A stretch of 64,000 nucleotides of DNA from Rachycentron canadum (lineage: Eukaryota; Chordata; Actinopteri; Carangiformes; Rachycentridae). The notes beneath the pieces are model-generated. The model was not told the origin of the DNA, made no database searches, and was given only the letters and a program-made list of their open reading frames with translations. The number at the start of each line of letters is the position of its first letter. The stretch's first letter is position 1. Where the stretch lies: assembly GCA_038496675.1 (NCBI GenBank), contig CM076667.1:16451469-16515468 (forward strand), read 5' to 3'. Of the stretch, positions 27,101 through 37,407 are shown in pieces. Position numbers and translations under genes: made by a program.

Positions 27101-29003
27101 AATGAGTCATCCTCAGCAGTTTAACTTCAGAGTTCATGATACAAGGCAAGGAAATTGTGACGTTTATTAACTTGGTGGATGAGTTTTAACAATTGTAAAT
27201 AACAATCTGTATTTAAAAAATATATATATATATATCTCTGCTGTTATTTCACAGCTTCATTGCTTACCCTGAAAGTAGCATTCTTTGAACAAGGCGATGT
27301 CCTGTTGAAAACATTTAGATACAAGTTTGAAGTTAGAATATTTTGAATCAAAAAATTCAGGGCATTGCTTGTTTTTCATGTCAACTTACAGCGTTGGTGG
27401 CGGTGCAGAGGATTTCCACCAGGACGTCTTCATCAGTGCCCGCTCCCTTCATGGCCTTCCTCAGCTCCTTCACAGCATAGATGACGGGCGGGTCTAGCAT
27501 GGCGAGGATGGCCTTCTCAAAGTTTCCTGACAACTCGCTCTTCAACACATCCACCAACTCCTGTCACAGAGAAACAGAATTTAACTTCAACTGGGAAAAA
27601 GGAAAAGAGATGAAGGAGAAATTGTACTTTTCAATTCTGAATTATAATCAAAATTGTTCTAATCATAAAAAGGTACATGGTAAAACACATAGAGATATCA
27701 ATAATATTGTGTAATACTGAACAGCACTTACATCATCATACTTTTCAAAATAAGCCTGTTTAATTTCCTGACGCTGAGCTGAACTGCGGTCTGCCAGGAT
27801 GTCAATAATGGCCTGCTCATCCGTTCCTGAAAACAAGAAAACAAAAATAAAAACCAAACAGATGCAGCACAATAATGAAAAATGTGATTTGCAAAGTAAA
27901 ACTTACAAGGATGACACCAGAAATGAAAACAAACATATTTTCTTCCAACTTACCAAAGCCCTTGCAGGCTTTGCGGATGGCCTTGATATCAGCTACGACA
28001 TCAAAATCCTCATAGGGCACGATCGTAGGCTGAGAAAACAAGAGCTTCTCATGACACACAAATTCATGATAGAGATGCCGGAGCAGCTGGCAGAGGGGGG
28101 AGGGGAGGGATCCTATACAATGCTCTGGTTGAGGAATTTGGGGGCTAGAGATCTTTAAACAAACTTGGTGGGCCAGCAGTGATCAAAGAGTGGTCCAGGG
28201 GCCAAAAGGGGTGTGAAAAGGGGTTTTAAAGGGTCCCTGTAAGTAAAATATATCAACCTCAGCTGTTTTTCTGTACGAATATGGTTGATTCTTGCATTAG
28301 TTCATAACTCAAAGCTTATACAGACCTCTTTGTTTTGTTATGTTATCATTTTATGATGTGTTGGACCATTTTGATTTAGTTTCTTACTATGTAGTTAGAT
28401 GTTTGGGTTTTTTTTTGAAGCTCCTAAATTACTCATAAAACATATGAAGATAAAAGGGAAAGGTGCCAAAAAACGTGGACTGACACATGACAACGTACAA
28501 ATCTCATTCATGTAAGCGTCTAACGGAGCTGTGCTGGGTTCCGCAGGGGAGAGGCTCTTTCCTCTGCGTAAACCCAGACACGGCTGTCGGTCACTCGGTG
28601 TCATTTGCGACGTTTTGCATCGTCTGGTATTTGAGGAAACGACAAATATTATTATATAAAATATAAAATGTGACGACTTTGCTCTTATGATCGGTCACAG
28701 TTGCAGGGATTTAGGTCGATTTTTTTTTTTTTTTTTCGGCTTTGCGCAGGAAACAAACAGCGAAATAAGCCACCGTTGTAATTCGATCGGTCGTGGAAAC
28801 TAAATAGGTTAATACATATAATATTTAATTTAACATCAACCGTGGATATCACATCTACCTTAGGGACTGGATTGAAATCTGTAGCCTTTTATCAAACAGA
28901 AACTATCGCTCACGCTTCTGCTGAGATTTTCTGTTCAATCTCTGATCTCCATTGCAGCGCTGCTTTAAGTCCTTGGTCTGGTTCTTACCTGACAGTTTCC
29001 CAT
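24178..29003 (-). CDS. anxa13: Annexin A13
   Basis: Eleven coding exons join in phase: 29003-28989, 28029-27954, 27826-27732, 27560-27390, 27301-27268, 25978-25899, 25683-25615, 25527-25426, 25114-25039, 24877-24765 and 24297-24178. They total 951 nt, or 316 residues plus stop, the length of the shorter human ANXA13 form. The product begins MGNCQPTIVPYEDFD: Gly2 is a classic N-myristoylation site, as known for annexin A13, and Cys4 is an added candidate palmitoylation site. Four annexin repeats follow, each with its calcium loop: KGFGTDE, KGAGTDE, EGRFGTDE and KGAGTDE, with acidic partners in DTSGD, NETSG and DECSGD. It should bind acidic phospholipid membranes in a calcium-dependent way; in mammals it acts in apical transport of epithelial cells. 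The first exon codes only five residues. Exon 5 is just 34 nt. One donor (25425-25424, GTCGGT) is weak, but the phase and family alignment support it. Confidence 0.93.
25979..27267 (-). other. Annexin A13 intron 5 (about 1.3 kb)
   Basis: Lies between the 34-nt exon 5 and exon 6. It contains a short (AT)n run near 27220-27234 and no other recognisable feature. Confidence 0.85.
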
Positions 29004-29130
29004 TTCGTGGTAGTTTACCCGGCAGCCGATGATCTGTGGGGGGGGGAAGTCGGGATGTTTGTCCTCGTCGGATCTGAACTGCGGCCCAAAGCAACCGGAA
29101 CCAGCGCGTGACGTCACCGCCGTCGGTTTA
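28985..29130 (-). promoter_or_regulatory. Annexin A13 promoter and 5' end with a full CRE palindrome
   Basis: The start ATG is at 29003-29001. About 106 bases upstream (29109-29116) is TGACGTCA, the complete cAMP-response element, inside a short CpG-bearing run. No TATA box is obvious at a standard distance. A CRE this close to a likely start site is often bound by CREB/ATF factors; use here is inference. Confidence 0.5.
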
Positions 29131-30765
29131 ACCATTTATATCCAGTCAGTGTTAAACCAGTTTCTAATCTGATTTAACCTTTGTGCCCCCACTTGATAAG
29201 ATCAATGTGTTGTTAGTGTTAATTTATAATTAATTTCACTTAGATATACGGACAAAATCCTCTTAGTTTTGGCAGCAACTGTACTTCCAATATTAAATTC
29301 TGTCTAATTTATGTGTAATGTGAGTATCAACCTGATTTTGTGCCTCAATAATTTAATAGATTGTTTTTTTTAGACTCAGTAATGCATACATAATGTGATA
29401 CCATCATTTACATCGTCAAAATAAGAGAAACAATGCAGTTCAATGAAAGTGATAAACTGGCATAAATCGGGCTTCAGTAAGGTTAACACTCACTATTGTG
29501 ATATTACAGTGTATAAACAGCATTTATATTAGTGGTCAGTCCTTCAACTAGATGGCTGAGGATCAAGCCATAACTTTTAGAAATCCTACACTACTTTGTG
29601 TTAGCAAGATGCCAAATCGCGTCTTGTTGCAGGAGTGACATAATATTGCGGACCATGACCTCTGACCCTCCTGGAAAAGGGGAACATGTTAGTGCTGTTG
29701 TTTCTCACATTGTTACCAAGAAGTCAGAGCAAATTCACATTACAAAAGTGTAACTTTCAAAAACTGCTCCATATGCCTTTTGGCTACAGCTATTACACTC
29801 AGTGAAAAAATAGATGTGTGGGCAAATTCAGACGTCTGCATTTACGCTGAGGAGGAAACAAAAGACAATGAATAATATGTATGTAATAATATGTATTTTA
29901 AACTAGTTGTACAACTCATTGTATAGAGGACAAAACTAGAGAGTTGATGAACCAAAAGGTATGGGTTTAGTGCTCCACAGTGTAATTACCAACCTTGGCA
30001 GCCTGCACATCAGTATTTCGCTGTCTGTCCCTACAACTGTCCCTACATCATAATTATTCTCCCACTGAGGAGGAAAGCTGCTGCTGCCCTCCACAATAAG
30101 GCCCTTAGCCTATAAAAGCTAAATACATGCACACAGTGTGTGGGTAAACTGGTCCAATTACGAGCTTGCTAACGTCATGCTAACAGAGCCATGCAATTAC
30201 AGGGGATGAGTCAGCTCTCTTCACTGTATAATTATCTGAGGACTACCTGGAAGATCAATCAGGGAAACTTTTTGGACAAATAATTCAAAGTATTTAAGTT
30301 AGTCATTCAAGCAGTGGGGTTGTTATTTAATGTCTGACACTATAATGAGCAAATCAGCAACATATTCTACCAAGATACGAGTCATTTACAGCAACAATAT
30401 ATTCACAAACTTTTCACTGACCTGTGTAGGCTCAAACTTTGCAAGCTCAAACTTTCCAGCAAAGCAAAATCAATTATTTGCAATACCAGTTTTCAGTGTG
30501 TTTGCGTGTCTGAGTCAAAGTTTAACCTCTTGGTCAGTGCTGAAACTCGGTTCTCAGTCATGCAGCTCAGTTGTTGAAGCTGTCTGGCAGACATGTCAGA
30601 GCTGGAAACTTAAGAATCAGATACTGATACAACTCTCATGTTTGTACACCAAGAGTTGTGTCAAACTTCTTCTTCTCATTTAACTCTTGACAATAGGAAA
30701 AAGCACAATCTCCAAAATGCCTTCCTTAAGGACTTGAATAAAGCTTGAGTGATGCAAGAACTAAC
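29131..30765. other. Intergenic stretch upstream of annexin A13
   Basis: No exon or clear repeat is visible. It is AT-rich, with short open frames only. Confidence 0.5.
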
Positions 30766-30771
30766 TTTATT
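30766..30771 (-). terminator. Predicted polyadenylation signal of the unnamed eight-exon gene
   Basis: AATAAA on the minus strand, about 740 bases past the stop codon at 31511-31513. If used, the open frames at about 30910-31450 on this strand fall in the 3' untranslated region. Confidence 0.4.
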
Positions 30772-31510
30772 GGCAATTACTGAGGTCTTGACCATACAGG
30801 AGACACAGCTTGAATTTTCAGTAATTAGGCCTATACACCGAAAAGGAAGTGTTGGCATGCCAAGTCATTTAGATGGTCAGCTTGGTTTAGTGTTCATACA
30901 AAAGCCTGCTTAACAAAACCAAGATGCAGAGTTTGACATTTGATACATCTCTTGCGAGTCCAGCTTTATGGAAGCACAGCCTGAAATCGTTGCTGGGGTG
31001 GGGGAGTTGTCCTTGAGAATTTGAGTTGGACAAACAAGTCCTTCCGACAGCTTGTCAAACGCAATGTACTCCGACACTGATCCTGATAAGCAGGTGAGTG
31101 CCTTGCATTGCAACGCTTCCATCATCATTTATTCTATATAACAGTTAAAGGGACTGCTGTTGAATATGCAGTCAGTTGAGCACCTTTTTAGATCACAGAT
31201 CACAGATCCCTCAGCTATTATGGGAAGAACCATTGAAGGCCATGAGTCCATTCTTGGCATGCAAAAACAGAAGCTCCCTTGTTTTTGGATACTTGATACT
31301 TGGAACCTGTTCAGAATCTTCATGGTTTTTTTTGCACATTGAGTTTATTCTGTACTTTGGCACCATCAGAATTTGCTGCTGAAAGAGCCCAAATTTCTTG
31401 ATGGCTACAAAATTAACATTGATTGAAGAGTAAGAAGTCAAAGAGAACAATTAGCCTGACTGTGCAGCAGCTCTTGGTTGTCTCAGTTTGGGGATGTAAC
31501 TGTCCTCACG

Positions 31511-34500
31511 TCACACAGAGCGGAAAGGGATCCCACTGAAGCCTTTATCACGGATCTGTGGCGGAAACAAAGACAGTTTTCAGAAGCGCCGACCGAAGAA
31601 ATGGGCTTTAGTGTCATGCTGGCCCAGGACCCAGACTTAAGTTATGAACTCAAACAAAACTTGTTTAGAGTCTGACCTGCTCCAACTGTTTGGACCCAAC
31701 GACAGGGGTTTGGGTTTCAGCTGCTGCGAGACAAATGCAATATGTGGAGGAGAGGTCAGGTCGGCGTTTTTGGGCAGCAAAGTTGGACAGGAGGCTTAAG
31801 TCTCACTGGGAACATTTTTAGAGCTAAAGTAAATTAAGGGTTCTTTGGATGGTCAGAAGAAACTATTTGTTATATTGTCACAGTGCAGAACAGCAACATT
31901 TGCTTTCAGTGGTCAACCTACTGTATATCTGCTGCCATTGACTTTCCTAGCACTTCTTCATTTTGATATTTTAGACGTTCATTTAATTTATTTTCATCTT
32001 AGCTTTCAAATTAGTCCCCTAAATAAACTTTAAAATCTGCCAAAGAAGGCCTTGAATACTAACTGTGACATAATATGGCAGATATTTGTCTTAGACAATG
32101 CTGAAGACTCTCTCAGTCCTTTCCCATCAAAGCCAGAGTGATCATGAGACCTTGTCAGTACACTAGGCTTTTGTTGCACAGAACAATGCTCTGTTCATAA
32201 ACGGCACATTGTTTACCTGCTCTTGGGGTAAAATCCCGGCAGCATAGAGGTTCTTGGTCCTTTTCACTGTGCCCAGGTTGTAGTTCGGGGCACCGCCTCC
32301 TGGCATCCCCCAGATAGAGCGCTGCATGGTCTCATTGTGCTGCATGTGGCAAGAGAATAGTGAACATACAGCAGGAAGTAATTTATTTTCATGCAATTTT
32401 GATTTCAACGTGTGATTGTTTGGAAATCACATTGATATGAAAAGTATAACCCAGGCATGACTTAAAACTATGAAACTATCTTGTTCTATTGAAGTAACTA
32501 ACTTTGTGTTCGTCAATATCATTTCTCCTTCTCTCTCTTTCTCTCTGTTGATTTCTCTCCTCTACCTGCCTGCAAAGATCTTTGTAGTATTGTCTTTTGG
32601 CCTCCTAAGAAAAAGAAGAAAATATGTATCTCACATAAAGGTTTTTTTCTGTTTTTACTGCGCAGAGGAAGAAGAATCAGCACAAGTTACATGTGACCTC
32701 TCTGCTGATGTTGGACAATCTTGGTTGTGTGATGGCAGCTTCTTGCAGAGCAGCTGAAGTTTTCCCCTGAAACAACTGAACACGACCGCAACCTGCTTGC
32801 TTTGTCCAAACTGATATTACATTACTGTTAACTTAAAAATCACTGCTATATATGGATCCATGTCTCCATCTAGTGGTCATATTTTCTACCTACAGCTTCA
32901 AATAATTTTGCACATGAAGTTGTATACATACTTGAAGTTGTATATTTTTATTAACAATCAAATGAGAAGGCTAGAACAATTATTTGATTTTTACTAATAA
33001 ATATATATTGATTGTGTATCCAAAGCCTGCTATATCGTATTCCTCTGCACCAAGAAGCTCTACTGTTGTCCAAAAACAAAGAGCCACACAATTGTCCTGT
33101 TTCTTCATTACAATGAACACACTGGAGCCACCACTGCACTAAAATACACATTATTCACTCCTGTAAAAGTACAGTTTGCCAAAAAAAATACAGTGACACA
33201 GCCGTTTTAGGAAAACATTCAGCCTTTTAAAAAATTTAAATAAATAAAAGAACAAGAACAAGATTTTAATCATCATGTGAGCTCATGCTGCTGCCACTAC
33301 TCTTAAATACCCAGATGTCATATGATATCATTACCATTACATTTATTTTTTTCATTAAACGGTCACACTTTTACTCATATAAAGGTTGGGTGCCTGACAT
33401 TGTCATCTAGTAGGCATCAGCATATCACTCTCATTTACAAGGCCTTGTTATCTAAGCTGCTGAGATATTTAATTTCTTAGTTAATTCAGACTTGGTACGA
33501 GTCTGAACAGTTAACACGTTGTGATACTGAATTCTCATGTCATTTGTTGATGTTAGGTAAAATGCCACAAAAAATTAATTTGGTATATTTGTAAATAACC
33601 TACAGTGATGGATGCATGAGCTGAAGAGGTCGTTCTGGGGTGAGAAGCTGCCATATTTACTTTCCCCATTGGTGTTCGGAATGAAGGATGGGCTGGGGAA
33701 AGAAAAAAGGATAATTTAGTTTAATTCAACTAAAAGGGTTTAATGCGGGATCTGATTCTTACCTATACTTTTTGTGTATACTCCTGACTAAGAGAGTTTT
33801 GTTGGTATCTCAATATGAAAACATTAACAGATTAATGGATTTGTTGTTGCTTCCTCTGTTTCATTGTTTCATGTCATTGTAAATTGAACATCTTTGTGTT
33901 AAGGATTAATGATTCAAGATATTACAAATAATTTAAAGGTGTCATCCTGTGAAATCCAGCTGTGCATCTTTTATAAATTCTTTTATTTATTATATAGACC
34001 CAAAATTTACTGATTTATCAAAATGAACAATAATCAACAGGTAAAAAAACTTTTACTCACAGAACAAACTACAGCATTGTATTTGATCCATGCACTGCCA
34101 CTATTACATTTTATCGTATTACACATTCTCTGTTACTCTCTATCTACCCACATATAGTAAAGCTGAACACTTTTTTTTAAGTACGGCCTCAAATACATGA
34201 CTTTAATCTAAATTCCACTTTACTGAAACATATTTCGTGGCCCAGGGTAAGTGAGGGCTCGTTTTCACTCCCAGCAAATAAATCAATAAATCTGCTTTGT
34301 AACCCAGACAGTCTCTTCCACTGAAAGAAAAAAAGACCTTTCTATGAGAGCCAGAGTTATCTATTTAGCTCCCACTGTAGTGAAGCCCACTCATAATAAG
34401 TTGTACTATCAGGCTGACTCATGTTCCTCTTTCAGGCTGTGACTGCAAACACACACTCTCACCCTCCAGGGTTCCCATGAGTGGAATGTGTGTGGGGTGT

Positions 34501-36604
34501 TGTATTGTCATGAAGTCAGCCATTAAAACATTAAAGAGTCTCAGCCTGATGATACAACTAATTCACTGCATTTGTAATGTTGATTTAAATCCACCTCTGT
34601 TATTCTTTACCCATAAACACCTGTCTTCTTTGTTTCAGCATAAACACAGACCAAATACAAACCAAAAAAAATCATATTTTGCTATTATATTTTTACATAG
34701 AGCTGATTTTCAGCGCATGTCTGAAGCAACTGTATCTGATAAGTGAAAAATGCTGAGTTTCAGAGCTCATTCTTGACCTTGGAAACAGTCAAGAAAGTGA
34801 TCTCATGAGAGGATTCATTAAGTGGCTGTTCCAGAGCTTTTATCATATTAAATGATCGTCTTCAGAAAAGTAGAAAATCCACAGAACGTGATCGAAAGCC
34901 CAATTTACTGAACAAATTGCCTATTTTATTGTGCAGCATGTGGTCAAAAGTTTCATTTTGCTCTAAAACCATGGGCATCATTATGCCACAGTAACAGCTT
35001 CCATTCTCCTGGTACGGCCTTGATCACTCAGCATTAATCCCATAAAGGTGTTGGATGGGGTTAAGGTTACTTAGGGTTTGTGTGACAGGTGATTAAGAAG
35101 GAGAAAAATGGCTAGCTCCATGATACATTAGCTGCTGCTAGCATAACACACCTGAATCTCCATGAATTATGAGTGGTGAGTTGCATTGTGGGTACTGAAG
35201 GCACCAAGTTTTGATGAGGTAGAAACACTGTTGAACAAATAAGGTTGAAAAGCAGTGTCCACATACTTTAGTCCACATAATGTGACTTTGCTTGTTCATA
35301 TTCTGATTGTTTTTATGCCTTCTGAAGCCTCTTATTTATAAAAGTAAAGCCTCACTTTATACTGCTCTTTTTTCTCCTTGCCTGGTGTTAACTTTTGAGC
35401 ATTGTGAAGCACCATTAATACATCATTACAGTCTCTCACACACACACACACACACACACAGTATGATTCAGAAATTCCCTGCATTAATGCCTGAGACTGA
35501 ATGACTAACAGTGTGTGAATGATCTCACATTGGTCCCTGAGAGAGGCCACCTCGTTCCCATCAATCAGCTGGCTGCTCGTAACCTGGAGGCATAAAGGGT
35601 GAAGATAAAGCACAGTTACCTTCTGGAAATTGCTGTAATGCAGTGATTAAGACCAATGACGTCAAATGAAAGCCAATCTTTTTTTCTTTTTTTTAATTGA
35701 TTGAAGGTTCACTTAGCCTTCATTCACACACGTCGGCATGACAGTGACTCACCGACGTCCTGGCCTTGGGCTTTGTGCTTGGCATCTGTGTTTGTGCTGC
35801 AGCAGTCCCTGGTGAAAGACAGAGCGATGATGCTGAGTCAAAAAGGCTGTTTTTTGCACCTAATGCAAAATCAAAACAAATTGGATTATTAGATGAGTGG
35901 ACCTGCCTTTGTCCTTTCTGTGCTGGATGTCCTTTTGTGATGCCTCCACTTTTGCGTAAACAGTGTCGAGCCCACAATTGTTGCCAGAATCACCCTCATG
36001 TTCATCATGGCTGTAATGATGATAAGCCCAGAAATAACAATATTCATTCACTGAGCTGGATTTCAAGTAGAGATTCGGTGTTATGCAACTGCTATTAGTT
36101 TGTAACTCACAGGCAGAGCTCATTGTCATTACAAAGAGAGGAGAGAAGCTTGATTGAGATTTTGGGTTTGAATGTTTTAACCCCCAACGTCCACTCAACT
36201 CTCTCATTGCTGGACTCCATTTCCCCTCTCACCTTTCCTCTCACGTCCACATTTCTAATGCTCTGTGGAAAAGATATGGATTCACATAAAGCAAATATTT
36301 GAGAAGAGAAAAAAACTATTACCAAACTACCAGTCTGCAGGAGATTAGAAGGCATGTTTATGTGAACCTGGAAATAACTGTCATCCTGAAGAAGAACAAT
36401 AAACAACCACGGACATCTTAGGATTTAGTTTTTAGTTCTTACTTCATTTTAATGTGTTAAAGTTCAGACAGGCATCTCAGAACATGTTAGTTTATTACAA
36501 TATAGGCGAAATAGAGGAAATCTAATCATATTTACATTAAAAAAAAAGCAAAAATCCTTATATATATATTTTTTTTTACCACAAGTATTTCTTATATTTA
36601 GCAC

Positions 36605-36699
<95 letters not shown>

Positions 36700-37009
36700 C
36701 CGAGCTTCGGTGCTGCTTAATAATAAACAACTACATAATACAACTACTATATCGTGGTATGGCGGCATCAATTGAAAATAAACAACAGCCTACATTTAAA
36801 TACAGGAAGTTTGGATCCAATTATCCCGCAGTTTGACTTGATAACCTAAAGCTACGCAGTGACACGTAGTCTTCAACATATTTACCTTCAAAGACGCGGT
36901 TGATAAATCGTGAGCTGAGGAAAGCAGGAGCGGGGAATTTAGTTTTGTGCACATTTAAAAAACTAGAGAATGACGCTAACGAGGCAACGACGTCATCCCG
37001 GGACGTCAT
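31511..37009 (-). CDS. Unnamed eight-exon gene, predicted 212-residue protein
   Basis: I do not recognise this family. Eight exons join in phase at all seven junctions: 37009-36886, 36010-35903, 35808-35753, 35583-35529, 33692-33604, 32604-32566, 32339-32217 and 31555-31511 (639 nt, 212 residues plus stop). Visible features: residues 43-60 start with MMNMRVILATIVGSTLF, a short hydrophobic stretch followed by a basic run (QKWRHHKR), which could be a membrane or organelle anchor. A Ser/Thr/Lys-rich middle follows. Then come the coding-like exons EAKRQYYKDLCRQ and one with WGMPGGGAPNYNLGTVKRTK, ending in GFSGIPFRSV. A tryptophan-glycine then PGGGAP-like motif after a basic helix recalls centrosomal or ciliary proteins such as CSPP1, but that is only a motif likeness. 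The exons from 33692 downstream are the most secure. The N-terminal exons and the start are less sure, since exon 2 has a second open frame and a weak donor (GTCCAC). Confidence 0.6.
35437..35460. repeat. (CA)n microsatellite
   Basis: CA dinucleotide run just downstream of exon 4 of the unnamed gene, in its 1.8-kb intron. Confidence 0.95.
36605..36699. repeat. (GATA)n microsatellite, about 24 units
   Basis: A pure AGAT/GATA tetranucleotide run of about 95 bases in intron 1 of the unnamed gene, 187 bases inside its first donor. It yields a spurious Ile-Tyr-Leu-Ser open frame on the minus strand. Confidence 0.97.
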
Positions 37010-37180
37010 TACGTAGGGCTGCACCGCCACTAGGGGGCGGTGCGCAGCCGAGCGAGCGCCCACTCTCCCTGCAGCAGGTTAACAGGTGAACGAAGAGAGA
37101 GACGATCATTGTGCTGACGTACATTTCTCTCCTGTCTCTGTTTATGGGCTGTTTGTGTGTGTGCGTGCTCGTGCGCGCGT
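36886..37180 (-). promoter_or_regulatory. CpG-bearing promoter patch of the unnamed gene
   Basis: CpGs cluster here (for example GCGGTGCGCAGCCGAGCGAG near 37036) against a CpG-poor background. Two direct copies of GACGTCAT lie at about 36990-37008, which are CRE half-site-like, and the predicted start codon falls in one of them. The patch coincides with the first exon of the minus-strand gene, so it is probably its promoter. It could also fire toward higher coordinates. Confidence 0.5.
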
Positions 37181-37311
37181 GTGTATAAACATCAATGCAT
37201 TAAAATAAATAGCAATAATAATGATATATTTTGTTAACATTTTTTAGTTGACCGAATACTTATTATAATTATGTTGCAAATGGTTGCAAATTTACCTGCA
37301 TTATTATTAGC

Positions 37312-37407
<96 letters not shown>
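37312..37407. repeat. (GATA)n microsatellite, about 24 units
   Basis: A second pure GATA run of nearly the same length and orientation as the one at 36605-36699, starting about 300 bases upstream of the first exon of the unnamed gene. Confidence 0.97.

Noticed and set aside
30910..31450. Minus-strand frames that look coding-like in composition
   Set aside because: The frames are offset from each other and broken by stops, and they fall between the stop codon and polyadenylation signal of the unnamed gene.
31478..31675. 65-codon plus-strand frame
   Set aside because: It lies antisense to the terminal exon of the unnamed gene, which has a clean acceptor on the other strand and an in-phase stop. 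The frame shows no domain.
36233..36262. A 30-nt microexon (SIRNVDVRGK) between the first two exons of the unnamed gene
   Set aside because: It has a decent acceptor and donor, but joining it to the first exon gives an immediate stop, while leaving it out keeps every phase intact.
36605..37407. CRISPR-like appearance of two repeat blocks with a spacer
   Set aside because: They are simple GATA microsatellites in a vertebrate genome, with no repeat-spacer pattern.
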